Shown here one piece after another: positions 8,840 through 17,188 of a stretch of DNA of 64,000 nucleotides. The notes under the pieces are model-generated. The model saw nothing but the letters and a program-made list of their open reading frames with translations, was not told where the DNA came from and did not search any database. Each line of letters starts with the position of its first letter. The stretch's first letter is position 1. Source of the stretch: JABCPE02 sp963516675 (lineage in GTDB: Bacteria; Bacteroidota; Bacteroidia; Flavobacteriales; Weeksellaceae); the NCBI GenBank assembly GCA_963516675.1, contig CAUQBH010000007.1:1-64000 (forward strand), given 5' to 3'. The position numbers and the translations under genes are program-made.

Positions 8840-11377
8840 ATGAAGACAAACTTTTTAAGGAGATCTGCGATAGCAGCATTGACTTTAACAACGGCAAGTT
8901 TTTATTTTGCACAAGAGGAAAAACAAGGTTCAGAAAAGAACATTGATGAAGTAGTTCTTGTGGGGGTAGCAGACATTGCAAAAGACAGAAAGACACCAGT
9001 AGCTGTATCTACTGTGAAATCTGCTCAAATCATTGAGAGATTAGGAAATCAGGAATTGACAGAAGTTCTTAACACTACACCATCTGTGTATGCGACTAAA
9101 TCTGGTGGTGGTTTCGGAGATGGAGGAATCACAATGCGTGGTTTCGAATCTAGAAACATCGCTGTGATGGTAAATGGTATGCCAGTGAACGATATGGAAG
9201 GCGGTGCTGTGTATTTTTCTAACTGGACAGGTCTTTCTGATGTTACAAGTACCATTCAGGTTCAGAGAGGTTTAGGTTCATCTAAATTAGCAATTGCTTC
9301 TGTAGGGGGAACTATGAACTTCATTACGCGTGCGGCAGACATGAAAAAAGGAGGTGTTGTAAGAATAGGAGTTGCAAATAATGACTATCACAAGGCTTCT
9401 TTCTCATATAATACAGGAAAAACTGAAAACGGCTGGTCTACCTCTTTCTTAATGAGTAGAACAGCTGGTTCTTATTATGTACAAAACACTGATTTCGAAT
9501 CTTATGCATACTATTTTGCTTTAGGATTTGAGCCAAATAAAAAACATAACTTCCAGTTTACTATAACATCTTCTCCTCAGTGGCATGATCAAAGAAGTTT
9601 TACAAGCAAAATACAAGATTATATAGACTATAATCCAGATCATGATGGAAACCCATACAGACAGTATAACCCAGATTTTGGATACTATACAGATGCGGCA
9701 GGAAGAAGAAGAGCGCTATCTAACAAATCTAACTTCTACGCAAAACCAGTAATGATGTTCAACTGGGATTGGAATATTACTCCAAAATCTAAATTGAGCA
9801 CTGTACTATATGCTTCTAATGGTAGAGGTGGTGGAACAGGTGATTTAGGTGATTTAGGAGGAGTAAGAGGTCAAAATGTTACAGCTTACAGAGATGCTGA
9901 TGGTCATATAAACTATGATGCTATCTTCGCAGCGAATGCAGCAATAGATGCTAATACAGCAGGAGCGAAACACACTCTTGTAAGAAGAGCATCTATGAAC
10001 TCACACAACTGGTATGGTATTTTAGCAAATTTCCAACACAAAATAAATGATAACTGGAAATTCTCTATAGGAACAGACGATAGATACTACTATGGATACC
10101 ACTACCAAACGCTTACTCACTTATACGGAGCTAATGGTTATAAAGATAATTCAAATAAAAACATTCCTGCGAAAGTAGTTTCAAGAGTACACGATTACAA
10201 AAACCTTCCGTGGAATCCTTTTGGAGGAAAAACATTAGGACAAGAGGAGCACATAGGATATAGCAATGACGGAGAAGTACTATGGTATAGTGGTTTTGGA
10301 CAGGTAGAGTTTACTAAAAATAATTTCTCTGCTTTCATACAAGGATCTGTTTCTAATCAAGCTTACAGAAGAATTGATAACTTTGTTAAAGAAGATGGAA
10401 CCACAAAACAACAAGGACAATTTGTTGATACAAAAACAAGCTTCAAAAACCTTATAGGATATAATGTAAAAGGGGGAGCTAACTATAACATTAATGAAAA
10501 CCATAATGTTTTCGCGAATGTAGGTTTCTATAGCAAGCAGCCGTTTATGTCAGCGGTATATCCGAATAACCAACAGGTATTGAATCCTAACTTGACAAAC
10601 GAGAAAATATTCTCTGCAGAGGTAGGATATGGTTTCAGATCTCCTAAATTCAACGCTAACCTTAACCTATACAGAACTGAATGGAGAGATAGATCAGCGA
10701 GAATTCCAAATCAAACATTTGTAACTGCATCAGGTAATGTTAGAGGATATTCAGAAATCAATGGTATCACTCAGGTTCACATGGGGGTAGAAGTAGACGC
10801 TACATATAAACCAGTGAAATTCTTAGAATTACAAGGTATGTTCTCTTATGGAGACTACAGATATAAAGGAAATGCTACAGGAGCTGATTTCGATGAAAGT
10901 AATAATCCTGTTACAACAACAACAGGAAACACTACATTATACTTAGATCAAGTAAAAGTAGGAGGAAGCGGAAACAGCAGTATTCCACAGCTTACAGCTT
11001 CTTTAGGAGCGACTATCAAGCCGATAAGTGATTTGAGCATCTATGGAACTTGGAGATTCGTTGGAAATCTTTATTCAGCAGTTAATACAAATGATTACAA
11101 AACTGTTGCAAGACAAGAACAAGGAGCTCTTAGATTGCCAGATTACAATCTTTTAGATTTGGGAGTTTCATATAAACTAAGATTAAGAGAGCGTTCTCAG
11201 TACTTTACTTTCGGAGCGAATGTTTATAATGTAATAGATACTTACTACATTTCTGATGCTTCTACAAGTATCCATGCTACTGGTGCAAGTACTACATACA
11301 AAGGAATCGATACAAAAAACAGAGTATTCTTTGGTGCAGGAAGAACTTGGGCTGCTAGTGTAGCATTCAACTTCTAG
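8840..11377 (+). CDS. TonB-dependent outer membrane receptor
   Basis: Outer-membrane 22-strand barrel importing a ligand with TonB energy. Start chosen at 8840: it gives a clean signal peptide (KTNFLRRSAIAALTL, Ala-X-Phe-Ala-Gln end) and lies after the -7 element; an upstream in-frame start at 8771 would add 23 lysine-rich residues and overlap the promoter. A TonB-box-like NIDEVVLVG follows the signal peptide, then the plug (GGFGDGGITMRGFESRN, MVNGMPVNDMEGG, IQVQRGLGSSK), then a barrel ending in Phe. No CarboxypepD-like N-terminal domain and no SusD neighbour, so it is probably not a polysaccharide transporter. Aromatic-rich barrel loops. The ligand is unknown; family resemblance is to iron-citrate/siderophore-type receptors. 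Confidence 0.9.
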   Translation: MKTNFLRRSAIAALTLTTASFYFAQEEKQGSEKNIDEVVLVGVADIAKDRKTPVAVSTVKSAQIIERLGNQELTEVLNTTPSVYATKSGGGFGDGGITMRGFESRNIAVMVNGMPVNDMEGGAVYFSNWTGLSDVTSTIQVQRGLGSSKLAIASVGGTMNFITRAADMKKGGVVRIGVANNDYHKASFSYNTGKTENGWSTSFLMSRTAGSYYVQNTDFESYAYYFALGFEPNKKHNFQFTITSSPQWHDQRSFTSKIQDYIDYNPDHDGNPYRQYNPDFGYYTDAAGRRRALSNKSNFYAKPVMMFNWDWNITPKSKLSTVLYASNGRGGGTGDLGDLGGVRGQNVTAYRDADGHINYDAIFAANAAIDANTAGAKHTLVRRASMNSHNWYGILANFQHKINDNWKFSIGTDDRYYYGYHYQTLTHLYGANGYKDNSNKNIPAKVVSRVHDYKNLPWNPFGGKTLGQEEHIGYSNDGEVLWYSGFGQVEFTKNNFSAFIQGSVSNQAYRRIDNFVKEDGTTKQQGQFVDTKTSFKNLIGYNVKGGANYNINENHNVFANVGFYSKQPFMSAVYPNNQQVLNPNLTNEKIFSAEVGYGFRSPKFNANLNLYRTEWRDRSARIPNQTFVTASGNVRGYSEINGITQVHMGVEVDATYKPVKFLELQGMFSYGDYRYKGNATGADFDESNNPVTTTTGNTTLYLDQVKVGGSGNSSIPQLTASLGATIKPISDLSIYGTWRFVGNLYSAVNTNDYKTVARQEQGALRLPDYNLLDLGVSYKLRLRERSQYFTFGANVYNVIDTYYISDASTSIHATGASTTYKGIDTKNRVFFGAGRTWAASVAFNF

Positions 11378-11402
11378 TAAAAACCAAGAAGATAATAAAT
11401 GG

Positions 11403-11436
11403 AAATCCTAACTTTAATTAGTTAGGATTTTTTTAT
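11403..11436 (+). terminator. Terminator of the TonB receptor gene
   Basis: Stem AAATCCTAACT / AGTTAGGATTT (11403-11413 with 11420-11430), six-base loop TTAATT, then T run. Confidence 0.9.
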
Positions 11437-11441
11437 ATTTG
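11434..11441 (+). promoter_or_regulatory. -7 element TATATTTG ahead of the small membrane protein/asd unit
   Basis: TATATTTG directly after the preceding terminator and 21 bases before the ATG at 11463. No good -33 TTTG at the expected distance. Confidence 0.5.
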
Positions 11442-11462
11442 CGTTTATAATTTAGAATAGAA

Positions 11463-11879
11463 ATGGAGGATTTATTTAATAGTGTATATAGCACACACAA
11501 GGGGATTTCTTTTTCCACAGTAATAGTTTTTGGGGCTTTTATTTTTCTATTATTACAGGTGCATCTTAGTTATAAAGGTGCAATTTCAGAAGTTTTGAGA
11601 AAAACAGCCTTTTTTTCGATGATGTTATTATATATACAAGGAATTTTGGGTGTTTTTTTAGGAATTTATTCACCAGAGTTCTCAGAGGCTTCGGGATTTT
11701 CTTCGTTTTTTAAGCTTTTTGAATATGGAATAATTATTTTGATCTGTGCCGGAATGATAACATATGTATACACATACCTAAAAAAGCATCAAAAACTAAA
11801 CCTAAAAATAGTAATCATCGCATTGGTAGCGGCGTTACTTTTTGAGTATGCCTATCCTTGGAGACTTATTTTTGGTTAA
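11463..11879 (+). CDS. Four-helix membrane protein of unknown function
   Basis: 138 residues with four predicted transmembrane helices (about 18-36, 47-68, 85-103, 112-130) and short loops. The N-terminus MEDLFNSVYSTHKGISF and the ending YAYPWRLIFG look like a small conserved Bacteroidota membrane family, sometimes labelled cytochrome b-like in databases, but no haem-ligand pair is obvious. asd begins 21 bases downstream, so they are probably co-transcribed. No function is claimed. Confidence 0.7.
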   Translation: MEDLFNSVYSTHKGISFSTVIVFGAFIFLLLQVHLSYKGAISEVLRKTAFFSMMLLYIQGILGVFLGIYSPEFSEASGFSSFFKLFEYGIIILICAGMITYVYTYLKKHQKLNLKIVIIALVAALLFEYAYPWRLIFG

Positions 11880-11900
11880 TTAAAATTTGAATTTACTCAT

Positions 11901-12890
11901 ATGAAAATTGCGGTAGTAGGTGCTACAGGAATGGTAGGACAAATCATGCTGAAAGTTTTGGAAGAAAGAAATTTCCCTGTGAAGGAAATTATCCCAGTGG
12001 CTTCGGAAAAATCTGTTGGAAAAAAAATTAGTTTTAAAGGCAAGGAATATTCGGTAGTGTCCATGCAGGATGCCATCAATATGAAGCCAGAGATAGCGCT
12101 GTTTTCGGCTGGTGGAGGAACCTCTCTGGAGTTTGCGCCTAAATTTGCAGAAGCAGGAACTACGGTGATTGATAATTCTTCGGCTTGGAGAATGGATGTT
12201 ACCAAAAAACTGGTCGTACCAGAGATAAATGCTGATGTTCTGACTCAAGAAGATAAAATCATCGCAAATCCTAACTGCTCTACGATTCAGCTGGTAATGA
12301 TTCTAAATCCACTACACAGAAAATACGGGCTGAAAAGAGTAGTAGTATCTACATATCAGTCAGTTACGGGAACAGGTAAGGCGGCAGTAGACCAGCTCAA
12401 CCAAGAAATAAAAGGTGAAGAAGGCGAGAAAGTTTATCCTTATCAGATTTTCAAAAATGCACTTCCGCACTGTGATGTTTTCGCAGATGATGATTATACA
12501 AAAGAGGAACTAAAACTAATGACCGAGCCTAAAAAGATTTTGGGAGACAGTGGTTTTGAAATCACAGCGACGGCAGTTCGTGTGCCTGTTCAGGGCGGGC
12601 ATTCTGAGAGTGTGAATATTGAGTTTAATGAAGACTTTGATATAGAGGAGGTTAAGCAGATTCTTTCAAACATGCCAGGCGTTATCGTGGAGGATGATGT
12701 AGCCAATAAAAAATACCCTATGCCGTTCTATTCCGAAGGGAAAGATGAGGTTTTTGTAGGGAGAATAAGAAGGGATAATTCCCAGCCAAAAACGCTCAAC
12801 TGTTGGATAGTGGCGGATAATCTAAGAAAAGGAGCAGCTACGAACGCTGTCCAAATCGCAGAATATTTGGTCAAAAATCAGTTGGTATAA
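11901..12890 (+). CDS. asd: Aspartate-semialdehyde dehydrogenase
   Basis: NADPH-dependent reduction of aspartyl phosphate to aspartate semialdehyde, the branch point to lysine/diaminopimelate, threonine and methionine. Rossmann motif VVGATGMVG at 5-13; catalytic Cys126 in ANPNCSTIQ; dimerisation/substrate part with VRVPVQGGHSESVNIEF. 329 residues, normal length. Likely essential for peptidoglycan DAP supply. Confidence 0.96.
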   Translation: MKIAVVGATGMVGQIMLKVLEERNFPVKEIIPVASEKSVGKKISFKGKEYSVVSMQDAINMKPEIALFSAGGGTSLEFAPKFAEAGTTVIDNSSAWRMDVTKKLVVPEINADVLTQEDKIIANPNCSTIQLVMILNPLHRKYGLKRVVVSTYQSVTGTGKAAVDQLNQEIKGEEGEKVYPYQIFKNALPHCDVFADDDYTKEELKLMTEPKKILGDSGFEITATAVRVPVQGGHSESVNIEFNEDFDIEEVKQILSNMPGVIVEDDVANKKYPMPFYSEGKDEVFVGRIRRDNSQPKTLNCWIVADNLRKGAATNAVQIAEYLVKNQLV

Positions 12891-12903
12891 TTTTGGTATA
12901 ACA

Positions 12904-12920
12904 CCGTACACATAGTACGG
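12904..12920 (+). other. Small perfect hairpin just upstream of the DUF4407 start
   Basis: CCGTAC / GTACGG (12904-12909 with 12915-12920) with loop ACATA, five bases before the ATG at 12925. It is followed by A rather than T, so it is not a terminator; it sits where it could affect initiation. Confidence 0.4.
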
Positions 12921-12924
12921 AAAA

Positions 12925-13959
12925 ATGAAAATAAACTTTATTCAGAAATTTTTGATGATTTGCTCTGGTGCGAATCTTCACATTTTAAAGAAAACTCCTT
13001 CCGAGTGGAATAAATATTCCGGCATCGGAGGGATTGTTTTATTCACAGGTTTTTTTGCGGGAATCTCCGCAGGGTACGCCACCTATACCATTTTTGATGA
13101 TTTTCACGCAGCACTGGCAGCGGGATTTATCTGGGGACTGATGATTTTTAATCTAGACAGATACATTGTGTCCTCTATCAAGAAAACGGTTTCTTGGAAA
13201 AACCAACTTCTACTGACGCTTCCTCGTTTGGTTTTAGCGATGTTTTTGGGAATTGTTATTTCAAAACCATTGGAATTAAAGATTTTTGAAAAAGAAATCA
13301 ATAAACAGCTAAACACCATTATCCAAAGGAATAAAACCGAACTTCAGGAACAGATGAATAGCAGGATTTTACAGCAGTCAGGGCCTTTTGCAAAAGAAAA
13401 AGAACAAATCCAAAGTCAAATAGAAACCTACCAAAAAGCCTATGATTCTGCAGTGGTGGATTTGGAAAGAGAGGTTCTGGGCAAAGAAACAGGACTTACG
13501 AGCGGGAAGGCTGGTTTTGGGCCAAATGCAAAGCGAAAAACCGAAATCCGTGACAACAAGAAAAAAGAGCTGGAAGCCTACCAAAAGCATATGGAACCAC
13601 GGCTGAAATATCTGGATGAGGAAATCTCTAAAATCTATACCAACCTACAAACGGAGCAGAAAAACAGCGAGGATTCGGAAAATAGGTTCAATGGTTTCGC
13701 GGCGAGGCTTCAGGCGCTGGATGAATTAGGTGCAAATCCCATCATGGCTGTGGCGGCGATGTTCATTATGGGACTTTTTATTTGTTTAGAAATTTCGCCT
13801 GTTTTGGTTAAATTGATTTCTACCGCAGGGCCTTACGATTACCTTTTAGAAAAAACCGAAACCGAAACAAAGCTCTATGCGAAAGAAAAAATAGAAAAAG
13901 GAACCATCTCTACGGATTTTAGAATAGAAAAATTTAAAAAAGATTTGGATAATTTATAG
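12925..13959 (+). CDS. DUF4407 domain-containing membrane protein
   Basis: 344 residues. N-terminal amphipathic stretch, then three hydrophobic helices (about 33-57, 60-80, 95-113), including the conserved IWGLMIFNLDRYIVSS segment, then a long charged coiled-coil-like region (about 120-255) with many Lys/Glu, and a fourth helix near 270-292 (MAVAAMFIMGLFICLEISPVL, split as AAMFIMGLFICLEISPVL). This layout matches the DUF4407 family of unknown function, common in Bacteroidota. The long middle part would be on one side of the membrane between TM3 and TM4. It follows asd by 34 bases but has its own leader hairpin. Confidence 0.85.
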   Translation: MKINFIQKFLMICSGANLHILKKTPSEWNKYSGIGGIVLFTGFFAGISAGYATYTIFDDFHAALAAGFIWGLMIFNLDRYIVSSIKKTVSWKNQLLLTLPRLVLAMFLGIVISKPLELKIFEKEINKQLNTIIQRNKTELQEQMNSRILQQSGPFAKEKEQIQSQIETYQKAYDSAVVDLEREVLGKETGLTSGKAGFGPNAKRKTEIRDNKKKELEAYQKHMEPRLKYLDEEISKIYTNLQTEQKNSEDSENRFNGFAARLQALDELGANPIMAVAAMFIMGLFICLEISPVLVKLISTAGPYDYLLEKTETETKLYAKEKIEKGTISTDFRIEKFKKDLDNL

Positions 13960-13963
13960 AAAA

Positions 13964-13998
13964 AAATCAAGGCTTATAAAAATGAGCCTTGATTTATT
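13964..13998. terminator. Bidirectional terminator between DUF4407 and the XrtF pair
   Basis: Stem AAATCAAGGCT / AGCCTTGATTT (13964-13974 with 13985-13995); T-rich on the right and A-rich on the left, so it can serve both converging units. Confidence 0.85.
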
Positions 13999-14419
13999 TT
14001 ATAAGATTTTTTCTGTAATAAAACAGCGGAACTATCAGTAAAACAGGCAGAGGTTGAATCACAAATCTTCTGATGTAAAACGAAAACAAATTCCCAAAAC
14101 TAAATTCCGTATAAACAGAATATAGATAAATAGGGAAGAAAAGAATGAAAGATAAAGTGATTAAAACCATCGCTTGGAAAGTCCATTTTTTATTTAAAAA
14201 CAAGAAATGAATAATTCCCAAAGAAAAAATAAGATTTAATAAAAACCTGAAAATATGGCTGCCGATGAGCCTTCTCCACTCAAACTGAGGGAATGCAGGA
14301 TTGCCAGTATTCGCAAAATAATCTAAAAAAGGGTCATAGAATAGAACTTTTTCCAGATATCTCACTCCGATAAGCCCTGCCACACAAAGCACGGCACCAA
14401 TCCAGTTCCAATGTTTCAT
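13994..14419 (-). CDS. Exosortase F system-associated membrane protein
   Basis: 141-residue membrane protein with about four helices (5-22, 55-72, 80-100, 118-135). The motif WRLIGSHIFRFLLNLIFSLG and the position immediately after xrtF match the small partner that accompanies XrtF in Bacteroidota (TIGR04127 type). It starts in a four-base ATGA overlap with the xrtF stop, so translation is coupled. Its role is unknown; presumably it assists the exosortase in the inner membrane. Confidence 0.82.
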   Translation of the reverse strand: MKHWNWIGAVLCVAGLIGVRYLEKVLFYDPFLDYFANTGNPAFPQFEWRRLIGSHIFRFLLNLIFSLGIIHFLFLNKKWTFQAMVLITLSFILFFPIYLYSVYTEFSFGNLFSFYIRRFVIQPLPVLLIVPLFYYRKNLIK

Positions 14420-14937
14420 CGTTTAACAAAAAATTTAATCCAGATAATCCAAAGAAAAACCACACCACCATAGATAATGGCAGGAAAGGCATAATCATGA
14501 GCAATCTTAAAATGCTCTGGTGAAAGCTCCATATAGACAATGTTAATAAGAGCGATTCTCGTAACATTCACTACATAAAGGAAAACCAGTCCCAAAGCGG
14601 CGAACCAAAAAGTCTGTAATCCTTTATAAAAAGTAAAAATAAAGGCCAGATATAGAATCATGATAGAAACAGCATTACAGCCCTCAATCATCGTGGTAGC
14701 CCATATGTTATTGATATAGAAATATAAACCGCTCTTTTCGGTGGATTCTATCAGTTGGGTATTGTAGCCCATTTTATTCATGCAGAAAGTAGACTGCTCT
14801 GCTATAACTCTGGTCAAAGGGTCTGCGGCGGCATCAGAGTATAGATTTAGATAAAACTGATAAAGTAAAATCAATCCCAGATAAGTCGCCAAAAACCTTA
14901 ATAACAGAATAAGAATAGGCTTTAGGTCATCAAACAT
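14416..14937 (-). CDS. xrtF: Exosortase family protein XrtF
   Basis: Integral-membrane transpeptidase-like sorting enzyme predicted to process C-terminal tripartite signals of exported proteins. 173 residues, multi-helix. The catalytic triad residues of the exosortase/archaeosortase family are visible: Cys87 in IEGCNAVSI, Arg127 in NVTRIALIN, His147 in AHDYAFPAIIYGG. Start chosen at 14937 (MFDDLKP): an in-frame TTG at 14955 lies inside the minus-strand -7 element TACTTTTG (14953-14960) and cannot be used. No obvious substrate with a C-terminal sorting signal is encoded in this window. Confidence 0.88.
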   Translation of the reverse strand: MFDDLKPILILLLRFLATYLGLILLYQFYLNLYSDAAADPLTRVIAEQSTFCMNKMGYNTQLIESTEKSGLYFYINNIWATTMIEGCNAVSIMILYLAFIFTFYKGLQTFWFAALGLVFLYVVNVTRIALINIVYMELSPEHFKIAHDYAFPAIIYGGVVFLWIIWIKFFVKR

Positions 14938-14952
14938 TATGATAATTTTGGG

Positions 14953-14960
14953 CAAAAGTA
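14953..14960 (-). promoter_or_regulatory. -7 element of xrtF
   Basis: On the minus strand TACTTTTG followed by C, 16 bases ahead of the xrtF ATG. It decides the xrtF start by overlapping the alternative TTG. Confidence 0.6.
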
Positions 14961-14994
14961 AACAAAAAAATAGGAAAAATTTAATGAAAAACTA

Positions 14995-15002
14995 TATATT
15001 TG
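14995..15002 (+). promoter_or_regulatory. -7 element of the PASTA protein/rluD unit
   Basis: TATATTTG followed by C, 28 bases before the ATG at 15031; divergent from the xrtF element 35 bases away. Confidence 0.6.
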
Positions 15003-15030
15003 CTTTTGCAATTTAATTGACACTAAAAAT

Positions 15031-16056
15031 ATGTTTAAATCATTTCTTCACTGGAAAGTCTGGGTAAATATTTTGATTACCTTGGGGATATTTTTTAGCT
15101 TGGTTTGGGGAACATTCAGATGGCTGGATACCCATACCAATCACGGAAAAGAAGTACCCGTTCCGAATGTAGTAAATATGTCTGTCCAAGAGGCCGTAAA
15201 AGAATTAGAAAACATGGGGCTGGATGTGGAAGTGGATAGTTTTAAATACGACCCTAAATATAAGCCTTTTCAGGTGTTACAAATTTATCCTGCCGCAGGT
15301 TCTCGTGTGAAAGAGGGCAGGACTGTTATCCTGAGAATCAATCCAAAAACTTGGGCAAAAGTGGAAGTTCCTAATCTTTTAGAAAAATATAAAGGATTGG
15401 CATTTAGTAGGTTAGAGCTTGTAGGACTAAAAGTGGGCGATACCATTTATGAGCCAAGTATCCAGAAAGATGCCGTTCTGAAAATGATATATAAAGGGCA
15501 GGAACTAAAACCAGGAACTCTCTTGCCGAAGTTTTCTGTAATAGATTTGATTATAGGTTCTGGACCGCTTAGAGATATTGCCGTTCCAAATGTAGTAGGA
15601 CTTACGGTGAAAGAAGCCCGCGAAGTGATTATGGCTAATAATTTTGAATTTGGTATCGCAGAATACGAAAGTGGAGTAAAAGACGAAAATGATATAGTCT
15701 ACTACCAAGATCCTGCAGTGGGTAGCCTTAGAGATCAAGGGATGCAGATAGATGTCTGGGCAAGTAAGAAAACGCCTGCCGAAATGGTCGATAAAGCAAG
15801 AGAGCTGGATAAAATATATGGACTTCCGAAGGATGAACCAAGTGAACCAGCGAAGGAAACCAGACAGGCTAATACACCAATGGAATATCCTTCTTCTACA
15901 AAGCAAAACATAAAAGTAGAATCTTCTCCTGCTAAACCAGTAGAAACGAAAAAACCTGAGGAGAAAAAAGATACTAAAAAAACAGAGGAAAAACCTAAAG
16001 AAAATACTACTAAACCAGCCGAAAAACCAAAACCTAAAAAAGTAGTAGTAGAGTAG
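15031..16056 (+). CDS. PASTA domain-containing membrane protein (no kinase domain)
   Basis: 341 residues. One N-terminal transmembrane helix (about 11-30, VWVNILITLGIFFSLVWG), then three PASTA domains at about 40-110, 112-180 and 185-250 (EVPVPNVVNMSVQEA, VEVPNLLEKYKG, IAVPNVVGLTVKEA), then a low-complexity Pro/Lys/Glu tail from ~275. In other phyla PASTA repeats sit outside Ser/Thr kinases or PBPs and bind muropeptides; here there is no kinase or penicillin-binding module, so it may be a stand-alone cell-wall binding or periplasmic protein. rluD follows ten bases later, and the pair forms one operon, as is usual in Flavobacteriia. Confidence 0.9.
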   Translation: MFKSFLHWKVWVNILITLGIFFSLVWGTFRWLDTHTNHGKEVPVPNVVNMSVQEAVKELENMGLDVEVDSFKYDPKYKPFQVLQIYPAAGSRVKEGRTVILRINPKTWAKVEVPNLLEKYKGLAFSRLELVGLKVGDTIYEPSIQKDAVLKMIYKGQELKPGTLLPKFSVIDLIIGSGPLRDIAVPNVVGLTVKEAREVIMANNFEFGIAEYESGVKDENDIVYYQDPAVGSLRDQGMQIDVWASKKTPAEMVDKARELDKIYGLPKDEPSEPAKETRQANTPMEYPSSTKQNIKVESSPAKPVETKKPEEKKDTKKTEEKPKENTTKPAEKPKPKKVVVE

Positions 16057-16066
16057 AGAAAATAAG

Positions 16067-17122
16067 ATGATAGAAGAAAATGAAGATTTTATAGAAGATG
16101 AGGTTCTCAATGAATCTTTGGAGGAAGGGAGTGATCTGTATGAGCATCTCAACATCGTTGTAGATAAGAATCAGGAACCTCTCAGGATAGACAAATTTTT
16201 GTTGATTTTTAGACAAAATTCCTCCCGAAATAAAATTTCTCAGACCTGCCGTGCTGGTAATGTGGTTGTAAATGGAGTTCCTGTAAAACAGAACTATAGA
16301 GTAAAGCCTAACGACCATATTTCGGTTCTTCTCGCTCATCCTCCTCGCGAAAATGTTATCATTCCTCAGGATATTCCTATCAATATTGTTTATGAAGATG
16401 ATGATGTATTGGTAGTGGATAAGGAAGCGGGAATGGTTGTCCACCCTGGTTTTGGAAACTGGGATAAAACACTCGTTAATGCCGTGGCCTATCATTTTGA
16501 AAAAAATGGTTTGAAAACGGATTTAGACCGTGTGGGACTGGTTCATAGGATTGATAAAGATACCTCTGGGCTTCTTGTCATTGCTAAAAATGAATATGCG
16601 ATGAGTTTCCTTGCGAAACAGTTTTTTGAACGAAAAACCAAACGACTCTACTGGGCTTTTGTTTGGGGGAATTTAGAAAATGATGAGGGAACTATTCGCG
16701 GACATATAGGGCGCCACGAAAAAAATAGAATGCAGATGGCTGTCTATGAAGATGGAAGCGTCGGCAAACATGCTGTGACTCATTATAAAGTTTTAGAGCG
16801 TTTCCGATATATGACTTGGGTAGAATGTAAGCTGGAAACAGGACGAACCCACCAGATAAGGGCTCATTTCCGCCACATAGGACACACTCTTTTCAATGAT
16901 GAAAGATATGAAGGACATATTCCTTTAAGAGGGCAAAATCTCCCAAAATACAAGCAGTTTATCCAAAATGTCTTTGAAATATTACCAAGACATGCTCTCC
17001 ATGCTCATACTTTAGGCTTTATACATCCTACTACAAAACAGGAAATGTATTTCGAAAGTCCGATGCCAAAGGACATGCAGGAAGCTGCTGAAAAATGGAG
17101 AAATTATTTAGCTTCGAATTAA
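16067..17122 (+). CDS. rluD: RluA-family pseudouridine synthase with S4 domain (RluD type)
   Basis: Converts uridine to pseudouridine, in RluD's case in helix 69 of 23S rRNA. The N-terminal S4 RNA-binding domain (about 35-95: RIDKFLLIF...GNVVVNGVPVKQNYRVKP, abbreviated) is followed by the catalytic domain with LVHRIDKDTSG; Asp163 is the catalytic residue. GRTHQIRAHF is the second hallmark. 351 residues; the acidic first 25 residues are an extension common in this group. Exact uridine targets are inferred from the family only. Confidence 0.9.
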   Translation: MIEENEDFIEDEVLNESLEEGSDLYEHLNIVVDKNQEPLRIDKFLLIFRQNSSRNKISQTCRAGNVVVNGVPVKQNYRVKPNDHISVLLAHPPRENVIIPQDIPINIVYEDDDVLVVDKEAGMVVHPGFGNWDKTLVNAVAYHFEKNGLKTDLDRVGLVHRIDKDTSGLLVIAKNEYAMSFLAKQFFERKTKRLYWAFVWGNLENDEGTIRGHIGRHEKNRMQMAVYEDGSVGKHAVTHYKVLERFRYMTWVECKLETGRTHQIRAHFRHIGHTLFNDERYEGHIPLRGQNLPKYKQFIQNVFEILPRHALHAHTLGFIHPTTKQEMYFESPMPKDMQEAAEKWRNYLASN

Positions 17123-17152
17123 AAATAAAATATTTAGTTTATTGAAAAAGAA

Positions 17153-17185
17153 AAGAGAGAGAAATTTTTGGTCTCTCTCTTCTTT
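17153..17185. terminator. Bidirectional terminator between rluD and the PEP synthase gene
   Basis: Ten-bp stem AAGAGAGAGA / TCTCTCTCTT (17153-17162 with 17172-17181), nine-base loop; A-rich on the left, T-rich on the right. Confidence 0.8.
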
Positions 17186-17188
17186 GAT

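Noticed and set aside
14938..14955. TTG start for xrtF
   Set aside because: It lies within the -7 element TACTTTTG; the ATG at 14937 gives the expected family N-terminus.
15505..16155. Long open frame opposite the PASTA/rluD genes
   Set aside because: It mirrors the Lys/Pro-rich low-complexity tail on the other strand, is rich in Phe/Ser/Arg, and has no family features.
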